Below, in pieces: positions 25,452 through 36,100 of a DNA stretch of 64,000 bases. Source of the stretch: JAHRAW01 sp028066695. Lineage in GTDB: Bacteria > Pseudomonadota > Gammaproteobacteria > Arenicellales > Poriferihabitantaceae. Both the position numbers and the translations under genes were made by a program. Location of the stretch: positions 1,736,001 through 1,800,000 of the forward strand of contig OY734803.1 of assembly GCA_963457535.1 (NCBI GenBank), read 5' to 3'. Numbering within the stretch: position 1 is the first letter of the stretch; each line of letters opens with the position of its first letter. The notes under the pieces were generated by a model. It was not told the DNA's origin. It saw only the letters and a list, made by a program, of their open reading frames with translations, and did no database searches.

Positions 25452-26170
25452 TGCCGGTGGAAATCATTCCGCTGCCGCGCCTGGCGCTGGCGTTCATTCC
25501 GCCGCTGATGGTGGTCTGCGTTTTTTACTGGTGGTCGCTGCGCACCGGCTCGGTGTTCTACGCGTTTTTTCGAATGCTGGTGCAGTTGATGCTGGTCGGT
25601 TACGCGCTCGTGTGGATTTTCGCGGTGGAGTTCGCGTGGGTGGTGCTGCTTTTGACCGCGGTGATGGTGCTGATTTCCACATGGATCGCGCTGCGCACGG
25701 TCGCGCAGCACCGCCGCCAACTCTACGCGGTGACCATGCTTTCCATTTTGCTCGGCGGCGGCGGCGTGCTGATTCTGGTCACGCAATGGGTGCTGGATCT
25801 GGAGCCGTGGCACCGCGCGAATTTTTTCATTCCGCTCGCCGGCATGATTTTTTCCAACAGCATGAACGGCGTCAGTCTGGCCGCCGACCGGCTGCAGGCG
25901 GAGTTGGCGGTTTCCGATTATGAAAACGCGCGCGCCGGCGCGCTGCGCACCGCGCTGATTCCGCTGGTCAATTCGCTGTTCGCGGTCGGGCTGGTCGCGC
26001 TGCCCGGCATGATGACCGGGCAAATCCTCTCCGGCGTTTCGCCGCTGATCGCCGCGCGCTACCAGATCATGGTGATGTGCATGCTGTTCGGCGCGGCCGG
26101 ATTGTCGGTGATTTTGTTTTTGTGTTTCAGCCGGAAATATTTTGCGCGCCAAGACATGAACAACACATGA
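25451..26170 (+). CDS. UPF0014-family ABC transporter permease (FetB/YbbM-like)
   Basis: 239 aa with about seven hydrophobic segments. Typical UPF0014 features are the long membrane stretches of the first half, NFFIPLAGMIFSNSMNGVSLAADRL and VALPGMMTGQILSGVSPLIAARYQIMVM. In E. coli the family member FetB works with ATPase FetA in iron export and peroxide resistance. No ATPase gene is adjacent here, so the partner must be elsewhere. ATG at 25451 overlaps the amgK stop. An upstream in-frame codon at 25436 lies within amgK. Confidence 0.82.
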   Translation: MPVEIIPLPRLALAFIPPLMVVCVFYWWSLRTGSVFYAFFRMLVQLMLVGYALVWIFAVEFAWVVLLLTAVMVLISTWIALRTVAQHRRQLYAVTMLSILLGGGGVLILVTQWVLDLEPWHRANFFIPLAGMIFSNSMNGVSLAADRLQAELAVSDYENARAGALRTALIPLVNSLFAVGLVALPGMMTGQILSGVSPLIAARYQIMVMCMLFGAAGLSVILFLCFSRKYFARQDMNNT

Positions 26171-26588
26171 AAAACACATGAACAAAACATGAGCGGCGCA
26201 AAGTAGCCCGGGCCCTCCTAGCCCGGACTAGGCGAAATCCGGATCACCCGACCCAGGACGATTTGGCGGCCGCATTCGCCCTTCCTGTCCCGCCGTAAGA
26301 ACAGTATGGGGCGGCGGCCGTGGGAACTTTGGAGGAGAGTCCCCGCGAAATCGTCTCAGGGCGGTACCGTCTCCTTCGGAGGCGGGCGTCCCGGACGCGA
26401 GGGAGTATCGGCGGGGAATTTTTAAGGGGGTGTGGGATACCGCACATTTCGCGCACTTTTTGCGGACTTTTTTGCGATTGCCGAAAAAATCGGCGAAAAA
26501 CCGCGCGAAACGCCGCGAAAAAATATTCCGCATGCGGAAATATGCGCTACATTGTCCAATCACAAACATTGAAAACCCATGACTGAAA
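26171..26588. other. 418-bp gene-free structured region upstream of the indolepyruvate oxidoreductase gene
   Basis: No credible protein gene; short minus-strand frames lack family features. It contains several hairpin-forming stretches: CCTAG...CTAGG near 26217-26232, CGGCCGC/GCGGCCG arms around 26268-26326 and CTCC TTC GGAG near 26370-26382. An AT-richer 3' part (26455-26588) presumably carries the promoter of the downstream gene. It may hold a noncoding RNA or a leader, but I could not match it to RNase P, tmRNA, 6S, SRP RNA or a known riboswitch by eye. Confidence 0.5.
26526..26539. promoter_or_regulatory. perfect 14-bp palindrome upstream of the indolepyruvate oxidoreductase gene
   Basis: TTCCGCATGCGGAA is a perfect palindrome 50 bp before the ATG at 26589, inside an extended ATATTCCGCATGCGGAAATAT near-palindromic context. 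Position and symmetry suit an operator for a dimeric regulator. No regulator gene is adjacent. Confidence 0.4.
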
Positions 26589-29500
26589 ATGCAAACCCCC
26601 CGGCAAATCAGTTTGGAGGACAAATACGCGTTTGATGTCCGGAGCGCCTATCTGACCGGCATTGAGGCGCTGGTGCGCCTGCCGATGCTGCAGCGGCGGC
26701 GCGACGCCGAAGCCGGACTGAACACCGCCGGTTTCATCAGCGGTTACCGCGGCTCGCCGCTCGGCACGCTTGACCAGTCGCTGTGGCGCGCGTCCGCGCA
26801 TTTGGAACGCCACCAAATCCGCTTTCAGCCCGGCGTCAACGAAGACCTCGCGGCGACCGCGGTATGGGGAACGCAGCAGGCGCATTTGTTTCCGCGCGCG
26901 AAATACGACGGCGTTTTCGCGATGTGGTACGGCAAGGGTCCGGGACTGGACCGCAGCATGGATGTGGTTAAGCACGCCAACGCGTTCGGCGTCGCGCGCC
27001 ACGGCGGCGTGCTGGCGATCGCCGGAGACGACCACGCGTGCAAATCTTCCACCGTGCCGCATCAAAGCGAGCACATGTTCATCGGCGCGGCGGTGCCGGT
27101 GCTGAATCCGGCCGGCGTGCAGGAAGTGCTGGACTTCGGTTTATACGGCTGGGCGCTGTCGCGTTACTGCGGCTGCTGGGTCGGCTTGAAGGCGATCACC
27201 GAGAGCATGGATTCGGCGGTCTCGGCCGACCTGGACGCGGCGCGCGTCTCCATTAAATTGCCGGAGGATTTTGAAGAGCCGCCGGGCGGGCTGAACGCGC
27301 AGTGGCCGGCCGCGCCGCTGGAGCAGGAGGAATTGCTGCATCAGCACCGCGTTTATGCCGCGCTCGCGTTCGCCCGCGCCAACCGCCTGAACATCATCAC
27401 CCACGACAGCGACTCGCCGCAACTCGGCATCGTGACCACCGGCAAATCGCACTTGGATGTGCTGGAAGCGTTTGACACTCTCGGCCTGAACGAGGCGCGC
27501 CTGAACGCGCTCGGCGTGCGCGTCTACAAGGCCGGCATGAGTTGGCCGCTGGAGCCGGTGGCGACGCACGCGTTCGCGCAAGGCGTGCGCGAGATTTTGG
27601 TGGTGGAGGAAAAACGCGCGGTCATTGAAAACCAAATCACCGCGCAACTCTACAACTGGCCGGTGGCGAAACGCCCGCGGGTGGTCGGCGAATTTGACGA
27701 ATGCGGGCGCGGACCCGGCCACGGCCTCATCAGCAACCTCGGCGAGTTGGCGCCGGCCGCGGTCGCGCGCGCCATCGGCCGGCGAATTTTGCGCTTCCAC
27801 GAAGACGCCGGCATTCGCGGCAAACTGGAATATCTGGACGCCGCGGAAAAACGCCACCGCGCGCATGCCGCGCCGGCGCGCATGCCGTATTTCTGCTCGG
27901 GCTGCCCGCACAACACCTCCACGCGCGTTCCGGACGGCGCCATCGGCATGGCCGGCATCGGCTGTCATTACATGGCGCGGTGGATGCATCGCAACACCGA
28001 AGTGTTCACGCAGATGGGCGGCGAGGGCGCGTCGTGGCTCGGCATCGCGCCCTTCACCGAAACCGAACATGTCTTCCAAAACCTCGGCGACGGCACCTAT
28101 TTTCACAGCGGCCTGCTGGCCATTCGCGCGGCGGTCGCGGCGCGCGTCAACATCACCTACAAATTGCTGGTGAACGACGCGGTGGCCATGACCGGCGGGC
28201 AGCCGCCGGACGGCGCGCTCGGCCTGCGCGAATTGGCGGCCGAACTGCAGGCCGAAGGCGTGGCGCGGCTGGCGGTGGTCGCCGAGGATGCGCGCGCCGC
28301 AAAAAGCAAATTGCGCGGCCTGCATGGCGTGCGGGTGCATGCGCGCCGCGACTTTGACAAATTGCAGGAGGAATTTCGGCATGTCAAAGGCGCGAGCGTC
28401 ATCATCTACGATCAAACCTGCGCCGCCGAAAAACGCCGCCGCCGAAAACGCGGAACGCTCGCGCAAAGCGACACGCGCGTTTTCATCAACGCCGATGTTT
28501 GCGAGGGCTGCGGCGACTGCGGCACGGCGTCCAATTGTCTTTCGGTTTTGCCGACGGAAACCGAGTTCGGCGTCAAGCGGCGCATAGACCAGAGCGCGTG
28601 CAACCACGACTTCAGTTGCCTGGACGGACTGTGCCCGAGTTTTGTCACGGTGCGCGGCGCGAAACTGGCATCGCCGAATTCGCGCGGAAAAAATGAGGAA
28701 AGCATGCCGGACGGAGAATTGCCGCCGCCGAAATGTTCGCCGCAATTTTCGCCGGAGAAACCGTGGAACATTTTGCTGACCGGCATCGGCGGCACCGGCG
28801 TACTGACCGCCGGCTCGCTGCTCGCGCTGGCCGCGCACATTGAAGGCAAGGGCTGCTCCACACTCAACCAAACCGGCCTCGCGCAAAAGTTCGGCGCGGT
28901 GGTGAGCCATGTTCGCATCGCGCGCGAGCAGGCGCGGATTCACGCGCCGCGCATTTCCGACGGCGGCGCCGATTTGCTGCTCGGCTGCGACTTGGCGGTC
29001 GCGGCCTCGCAGGAGTCGCTGGCGCGGCTGGACCCGGCGCGCAGCCATGCGGTGGTCAACAGTTACGAGGCGCCGACCGCCGACTTTTTGCACGACCCGA
29101 ACTACCGCTTTCCCGGCGCGGAGTTGCGCGGCGCGCTGCGCGAAGAAACCGCGGCCGCGGATTTTGTGGACGCGACCCGCATCGCGCGCGATTTGCTCGG
29201 CGATTCCATCGGCGGAAATTTGTTTTTGATCGGCTTCGCGCTGCAGCGCGGACTGATTCCGCTCGGCGCGGACTCCATAGAGCGGGCGATAGAACTGAAC
29301 GCGGTCGCGGTGGAATTTAACCGCCGCGCATTCGCCTGGGGGCGGCGCGCGGCCGCCGACTTGAAAAGCGTGGAACGCCGCGCCGGCATCGCCGCGCCAA
29401 AGGCCGCGCCGACTCTGGACGAAATCATCGCGCGGCGGCGGCGGTATTTGCGCGCGTATCAAAACGAGCGTTACGCCGCGCGCTATGCCGGCTGGGTCGC

Positions 29501-30047
29501 GCGCGTGCGCGCGCACGAAGGCGCGATCAACGGCGCGGGCGAATTGCCGCTGACCGAGGCGGTCGCGCGCAATTACTTCAAACTTCTCGCCTACAAGGAC
29601 GAATACGAAGTCGCGCGGCTGTATTCCAACGGCGATTTCGCAAAAGCGCTGGAGAAACAGTTCGCGCGCCCGTTCCGCCTGCAGTTTCATCTGGTGCCGC
29701 CGTGGGCCAGGCAGTCGGGGGAAAAACGCCCGCGCAAACGCCGCTTTCCGGCGGCGACGCTGCGGTTGTTCGCGCTGCTCGCCCGGCTGAAATTTTTGCG
29801 CGGCGGAATTTTTGACCCGTTCGGGCGGAGCGCCGAGCGCCGCGAGGAGCGCGCGCTGATAGGCGAATACGAAGCGGATTTGGCGCGAATTTTGCGCGCC
29901 GGCCGCGAGCGCCACGCGGCCGCCACCGCGCTGGCCGCATTGCCCGAAATGGTCAGGGGTTTCGGCGGCGTAAAAATGGCCAACATCGCCCGCTACCGCG
30001 CCGGCCGCGAAGAATTGCGGGCGAAACTCGGCGCGCAGCACGCATGA
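26589..30047 (+). CDS. indolepyruvate ferredoxin oxidoreductase, fused alpha-beta type
   Basis: 1152 aa. Fused IorA/IorB-type 2-oxoacid:ferredoxin oxidoreductase that decarboxylates aryl- or branched-chain 2-oxoacids to acyl-CoA. The N-terminal pyrimidine-binding/transketolase-like domain holds SGYRGSPLGTLD and the GVNEDLAATAVWG loop. The TPP domain includes CSGCPHNTST and GGEGASWLGIAPF (about 435-490). A 4Fe-4S segment near 637-675 has CEGCGDC and later cysteines in DFSCLDGLCPSF. The IorB-like gamma domain starts about 725 with LTGIGGTGVLTAG. Length and order match the proteobacterial family used in aromatic or branched-chain amino-acid breakdown. Confidence 0.93.
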   Translation: MQTPRQISLEDKYAFDVRSAYLTGIEALVRLPMLQRRRDAEAGLNTAGFISGYRGSPLGTLDQSLWRASAHLERHQIRFQPGVNEDLAATAVWGTQQAHLFPRAKYDGVFAMWYGKGPGLDRSMDVVKHANAFGVARHGGVLAIAGDDHACKSSTVPHQSEHMFIGAAVPVLNPAGVQEVLDFGLYGWALSRYCGCWVGLKAITESMDSAVSADLDAARVSIKLPEDFEEPPGGLNAQWPAAPLEQEELLHQHRVYAALAFARANRLNIITHDSDSPQLGIVTTGKSHLDVLEAFDTLGLNEARLNALGVRVYKAGMSWPLEPVATHAFAQGVREILVVEEKRAVIENQITAQLYNWPVAKRPRVVGEFDECGRGPGHGLISNLGELAPAAVARAIGRRILRFHEDAGIRGKLEYLDAAEKRHRAHAAPARMPYFCSGCPHNTSTRVPDGAIGMAGIGCHYMARWMHRNTEVFTQMGGEGASWLGIAPFTETEHVFQNLGDGTYFHSGLLAIRAAVAARVNITYKLLVNDAVAMTGGQPPDGALGLRELAAELQAEGVARLAVVAEDARAAKSKLRGLHGVRVHARRDFDKLQEEFRHVKGASVIIYDQTCAAEKRRRRKRGTLAQSDTRVFINADVCEGCGDCGTASNCLSVLPTETEFGVKRRIDQSACNHDFSCLDGLCPSFVTVRGAKLASPNSRGKNEESMPDGELPPPKCSPQFSPEKPWNILLTGIGGTGVLTAGSLLALAAHIEGKGCSTLNQTGLAQKFGAVVSHVRIAREQARIHAPRISDGGADLLLGCDLAVAASQESLARLDPARSHAVVNSYEAPTADFLHDPNYRFPGAELRGALREETAAADFVDATRIARDLLGDSIGGNLFLIGFALQRGLIPLGADSIERAIELNAVAVEFNRRAFAWGRRAAADLKSVERRAGIAAPKAAPTLDEIIARRRRYLRAYQNERYAARYAGWVARVRAHEGAINGAGELPLTEAVARNYFKLLAYKDEYEVARLYSNGDFAKALEKQFARPFRLQFHLVPPWARQSGEKRPRKRRFPAATLRLFALLARLKFLRGGIFDPFGRSAERREERALIGEYEADLARILRAGRERHAAATALAALPEMVRGFGGVKMANIARYRAGREELRAKLGAQHA

Positions 30048-30107
30048 AAAACGCATGAAAAAACCGGCCGAAAGTGGGTTTTCGCACAGCATTTCCACAG
30101 AAAGATT

Positions 30108-30136
30108 TTGACACTTTGCGCCGCCGGTGATGCATT
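30108..30136 (+). promoter_or_regulatory. candidate promoter of the giant exported protein
   Basis: A perfect TTGACA (30108-30113) is followed after 17 bp by TGCATT (30131-30136), a weak -10. The gene has a strong Shine-Dalgarno, CAGGAGGCGAAC, just before the ATG at 30170. Confidence 0.4.
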
Positions 30137-30169
30137 AACCGATTAGGATACGGACCCCAGGAGGCGAAC

Positions 30170-33100
30170 ATGACAGACGCGTTGTCCCCCCCACCGCAGA
30201 TATGCGCGCTTTTGCGGCGTTGCGCGCCGGCGTTGCTGGCGGCATTTTTGTCCGCGCCGGCGCTGGGCGCGCTGCCGGGCGCGCCGGCGAATGTCGTGCT
30301 GAACGGCGAATCGGCCTCGGCGAAAGCCGGCAGCGGGCGCATCGCGGCATCTTGGAATGCGCCGGCGGATAACGGCGGCTCGGCGATCAGCGGCTACAAA
30401 ATCCGCTGGAAACTCGGCGGCGACTGGCTCAATGAAAACGGCGCGGCCGGCGAATCGGCGAGCGGCAACAGCCACACCATCAGAGAGTTGACCACCGGCG
30501 CGGCCTACACCGTGCAAATCGCGGCGGTCAATGTGGAAGGCGCCGGCGAATGGTCGGTCGAGCAAACCGCGGCGCCGGCGACCAAGCCGGGAAAGCCGGG
30601 CCTGAACAAATTGGTGAGAGGGCGCGGCCGGCTGACCGCGTCGTGGAATGCGCCCGAGCAAACCGGCGGCGCGCTTTTGAGCGGTTACCGACTGCGCTGG
30701 AAATTGAAAACCGGCGCGATGTGGAGCGGCGAAAATCAAAACGGCATCCGCTTCGCCCCCGGCGTCCGCACTTACACCATCACCGGCCTGCCAAACCAAT
30801 CGCACGATGTGCAAGTTTCCGCGGTCAACCGCGTCGCGCGAGGATCGTGGAGCGAGGGCCGGTCCGGAACGCCCCGAGTCAACGAACTCCCCGACTACTC
30901 CACAACGCCGCCGCCGTCGCTGACTTTTCCGGCCGGCGGAGCGATTGACCCGCCGCGCGCTTTGCCCGATGCCGGCGGCGATGCGCCGGTGCGTTTTGCT
31001 TTTGCGCCGCCGCCGGGCATGCGGTTTGACGCGGCCACGCGCGAACTTTCCGGCACGCCGAGCGCGCCGGGGACGACCCAAGCGACGCTGACCGCGACCG
31101 ACGCCGACGGCGAAAGCGCCGAGTTGCAGGTTCGCATCGTGGTGACGCCCGCGCTGAATCCGCCGCAACGCGTGAACATTAATGTGTCGGCCGCGGCCAC
31201 CCGCGTCACCTGGCAGCCGCCGGCGGACAGCGCCGGAAAATTCACGCATTACCGCCTGCGCTGGCGGCCGGCGTCGACGCCCGATGCATGGGCAAACCCC
31301 GGCGGCGCCGACGGCCGCGAAATCGCCGCGGCGACGCGCGCCCTGGACATCGGCGCCACCGCCGGCACGGCGCACGAAGTGCAGGTCGCGGCCGCGTCCG
31401 GCGGCGTCCGCCTCAGCGACTGGTCGCGCACGCCGCTCCACCGCTACACCGCGCCGCAGCCGCCGCGCGTCTACACGGTCGGCGCCGCGGTCAATGACCC
31501 GCTGCCCGGCTACTACGCCGGCGCGCGCGAGGTCGCTTATTCGTTCACGCGGCTGCACCCGCGCGGCGCGCCGCCGTCGCTGCCGGGGCTGACTTTTGTC
31601 GCCTCGGCGAACGCGCTGGTCGGCTCTCCGACCGAGGCGCTGGCCAATCATTTTTTCTGGCACGAGGCGTCCGCCGGGGACGAGCGCGCGCGCGACCGGA
31701 TTCGCTTCCAAATTCTCAGCGGCGTAACTTTCGGCGCGGCGCAAATCACCCGCCGCACTTTTCATGTGGGCGTGCCGATTCGCGCGTTTCGGCTGCCGGC
31801 CGCGCGCGGCGCGAGCGGCCTGCAATACGCGCTGACGCCGGCGCTGCCGCCGGGGCTGCGTTTCAATCCGGCCACGCGCGAATTGTCCGGCACGCCCGAG
31901 GCCCCTTCGGGGTTTCAAATGTTTACCTATACCGCGACCGCGCCCGGCGGCGGCCGCGCCTCGCTGAGTTTTGGCATGCGCGTGGATTCGGCGCTGTCGT
32001 TTACCCGGCCGCCGCCGGACGCGCCGTTTCGTTTGAACGCCGGCGAGAATGTGTCGCTGCCGCTGGCCTCGGCCTCTTCGGGAGTCGCGCCTTTTGCATA
32101 CAGCCTGGACGGCGCGCTGCCGGCCGGGCTGAGCGTGGATACCGCGCTGCGGCGCATTCGCGGCGCGCCGAATGCGGTTGCAGCCAAGCGCGCATTGCGC
32201 TGGCGCGCGCGCGATTCGCGCGGGCTGGTCGGCGTGTGGCCCTTTGAAATGGAAGTCACCGACGGCGCGTATTTTGCGGCGCGCGTTTCCGACCGCGAAT
32301 ACACGGTTAACAATGCGGTGACGCTGCAATTGCCGGCGGCGCGCGGCGGCAGCGGAAATTTCCGCGCCGAGATTCACGGCCTGCCGGACGGGCTGCGTTT
32401 CGCCGGCGACATTATCAGCGGAATGCCGAGCAGCGCCGGGCGCGGCACGGTCACTTATACCGCGACCGACGAAACGCGCGGCGGCGCAATCTCGCTGGAA
32501 TTTGCCATCAACGTCGTCGCCGATGACAGCGAGGCGTTTGAAGTCTTTACCGCGCCGCTTGACGGCATCGGCGGAAAAATTCTGCTCTCGCCGTTTACGC
32601 TGGGAGCGCCGGCCGCGGAAACGCGTTTCGTATGGAGCGACACCGGCGGCGCCGGAGACGCGCGGCTCGGCGCGGATTTCACGGTCACGCCTTCGGCTTT
32701 CACGGTCAATACCATCGGCGATTTGCAGCCGGATATATTCACCGTGACCACGCGCGAACCGTCCGACAATTTCATTGAGGCGCGCGTTCGCCGCGCCGAG
32801 ATCAGCGCGGTCGCGACCGCCGGCGACACCGGCGCATTTAAAACCACGGCCTTCCCGCTGACCATCGCCGACATTGACGCCGACACCGCCGTGCTGCACA
32901 TCACGCTGCTGGACGCGGAAAGCGGAGACGCGGCCGCGACTTTTGCGGTGAACGCCGAGCGCCGCGTGAAACTCCGCGCCGAACTGGTCAGGCCGGGGCG
33001 CCCGCTGGTGGTCGGGTCGCGCAGCACCGGCGGCGATGTGGAGCAGTTGCTGACCGCGTCGCAGGCGATTGAAATTTCGCCGCAACTTCCGCCGGAATGG

Positions 33101-36100
33101 GGCGCGTCATCCGGCGCGCCGCAAACACTGCGCCTGCGCGGGCGCCGCTCGTCGGTGGAGAGCGGCGAGTTTGCATTGACGCCGACCGCGGCCGGCAGTT
33201 TTGAAATGACCGCGACTTTCACCCCGCATTTCGGCGCGCTGCAAAATGGAAGCGTGTTCGCGCCGGCGATAGAAGTCACCGCGCGCGCGCTCGCGGTCGG
33301 GGACGCGCGCGTCATCAACGAGTCCGGCGGCGCGTCGCAACAAATGGTGGAAGGCGAGATCGCGCCCGGCGCGGGCGCCGCGGTTTCCGCGGTGATTTCC
33401 GCCGATGACGCGCCCGGCGCGAACAGCGCGTCTCCGGCCGACTTTCAACTCGGCCGCGAGCCGCTGAGCGCGTTCCCGCTGACATTGAGCGCCGGCGAGC
33501 AGCAGGGCAACAAACCTTTCGTCATCTCGGTGCCGTTGCGCAGCGATGACCGGTTGATGGAAGGGCGCGAGAGTTTCAAGTTGCGCTTGCGCGCGCCCGG
33601 CGCGTTGGACGCGCGCGCGACCATCACGATTGACGCGGACGGCGCGGCGCGCCTCGCCGTGCGCGCGCCGCGAACCGCGCCCGGCGCCGGCGCGGTTTTC
33701 ACCGGGACTTTGCAATTGGAGCGCGCCGCCGACACCGGCATCGCGGTCGGCGCCGGCGGAAGTCTGACCTATGCGAATGAAAACTCTCCGCCGCAATTGC
33801 TGGTGTTCGCCGACGCCGACGGCGACGGCGTTCTCGCCGGAGACGAATTGCGCGCGCAAAGCGGCGAGTGGAAAGTTGTTGACGATGCGCGCGAACATGT
33901 CTTTCAATTGCGCGGCGGCGCATTGCCGGCCGGTCTGCGCGCCGCGCAATTTTTGCCGGCCGGCGGCGCGAATGCGCGCGTGCCGAAATTGCCGGTGGTC
34001 GCGCTGAGCCGCGCCGAGGCGACGCTCGCCGAAGGCGCCGAGTTCGCCGACGCGAAATTAAATGTGACCATCATCCCGCCGCTGCCGGTGTCGGCCGGAT
34101 TGCTGCTGTCATATATGTCGGACGCCGATGCCGGCGCCGAAGTGAGCGGCGATTATGTTCCCGGAAATTCGCCGTATCCGCTGCCGGCGGAAACGGCCGA
34201 GGTCGCGCTGCCGGACGCGCTGGTGGACGATGCGGTCACCGAATCTTCGGAGGAATACACCGTCACCATCAGCGCGCCGCCCGGCGCCGGGTATGTCGTC
34301 GACCCGGAGCGAAACAGCGCGCGCATAACCATCAATGATGACGACGCCGCCGAAGTGACTTTTGCCGGCCGCGATTCCGAAGCGCCGGTCGCCGACCCGG
34401 GCGCCCGCCCCGAATTTTCGGCGGTCATCGGCAACGAGGTGCAAGTCGGCGCGAATGCCGAGTTGGTTTTCGCCGACGAGGAGCGCAAAGTGCAAATCAT
34501 TTTTTCCGACGCGAGCGGCGACGGTTTTTTGCAGGGGGACGAATTGCGCCAGGATGTCATTTGGTTCGCGTCGCGCGGCGATACCGGCGCGCCCGGTTAT
34601 GATGCCCGGGATTTCATTTGGGTCGCGCCGCTCGGCGATTACGGCGCGACCACTTTTAATTTTCAACTGCAGTCCGGCGCGCCGCGCGGATTAAGCGCGG
34701 AGGATTTTGTCATCGGCGATTTTTCCGTGCAAAAACGCGCGGGCGGCGGCGCGCTGCAAATCCGGGACGCGGCCGCGTCGCGCGCCGAGACGGAAAGCGG
34801 CGCGTATTCGCTTTCGCTCGGCGTCAGCACCGACACCCACCAGGCGTTTGGCGCGGAAGTTTTCGCGTCTTTCGGCGGGGAAAATACGGTGAAAAAGAAA
34901 GTCGCTTTCACGCGGGACGAAGACGCGCGCATTGCAAAGCCGGTGAAATTTACCGCGGAAGATTTTGCGGCGATCGGCATCCATGACAATTCCGAGTTGG
35001 ACGCCGCGCGCGAAGTGGTGTTCACCGCGCAACTGGACGCGGAGACGCTGAAAGCCGGCGCCGCGCACATTACCGCGACGCACACGCTGACCATTGAAGA
35101 CGACGAGCCGCGCGCCACGCAGGTGCGCTACCGGCTCGTGGACAGCGGCGGCGAGCCGATACTCACATTCCGCGTTGGCAGTCCGACCCTCGCGTTTCTT
35201 TCCGCGGAACTTTTTCAACTGCAGACCGCGCCCGACGGCGAGCGCGCCGAAGCGCCGGTCACGCTCGGCATTCCGTCGCTGCAATTGACGCCGCGCCTGT
35301 CCCCGCCCGGGTTTAACTCGGCCGAATTGGGCGGCGTCGTGCCGCCGCCGGTGCGCATTCCTTTCGGCGAGAGCAGCGCCGTTTCCGCCGAGCGGCTGCT
35401 CATCACGCCGTCGCGCGAGGGCGAGATTCGCTTCGCCACCGCCGCGATGCGCCCGCCGGTTTTTCCATTGGAAAATCTCGCGACCGACGCGGCGCAGCCG
35501 GCGCGCGCCGGCGCGCCCGACCGCAGCGCCGAAGTCGCGCGCGCGCGCAACATCGTTCTGGACATGCTCGGCGACGACGACGCGCTGCTGGAGGAGGGCG
35601 CGAGCGGCGTCGTGCTCGGTTTTCGCGTGGAGGATGTGCAGGGCGGCGAGGCCGCGCTGCCGGCCGATGCCGTGCTGACCTATGCAATTTCGCCGGGCGA
35701 AATCGCGTCGCTGCGCGCGGATGACGACGACCTGGACGATTTGCCCGGCAAAACTTCCAGTTTCGGTTCGGCGGTCGTGACCATCAAAGCGGGCGAAACC
35801 CGCGGCGAAATTCCGATTCCCGACATCGTTGACGACGAGGCGGAAGAGGGCCCCGAGATTTTCGTGGTCGCGCTGACCGGCGTCTCGGCCGCCGACGGAA
35901 GTGAAATCGCCGGCGCGGCGATTCCGTCGGCGCGCGCGACCGCGCGTTACGCGATTGCGCGCAACGACACGCCGGCGGAAAAGTTGCTGCGCCTTGAAGC
36001 GCTGAGCGCGTCGGAAGCGGCCGGCGCGGCGACCATCGCGCTGACGCGCCCGGTTGGCGCGGCCGATGACGCCGCAATCCGCGGTTTGTTGCGGCCGCGC

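Noticed and set aside
26320..26460. RNase P RNA, glycine riboswitch or FMN riboswitch
   Set aside because: Short look-alikes (GAGGAGAGTCC, TCAGGGCGG, CCGAAGGAG on the minus strand) are present, but the other conserved blocks are missing or out of order.
27141..30098. 985-aa open frame on the minus strand
   Set aside because: Shadow of the indolepyruvate oxidoreductase gene caused by high GC at codon third positions; no recognisable domains and Arg/Ala/His-rich composition.
30143..33085. 980-aa open frame on the minus strand
   Set aside because: Antisense to the giant exported protein; strongly Arg/Gly/Ala-biased with no motifs, while the plus strand shows clear FN3 and Ig-like repeats.
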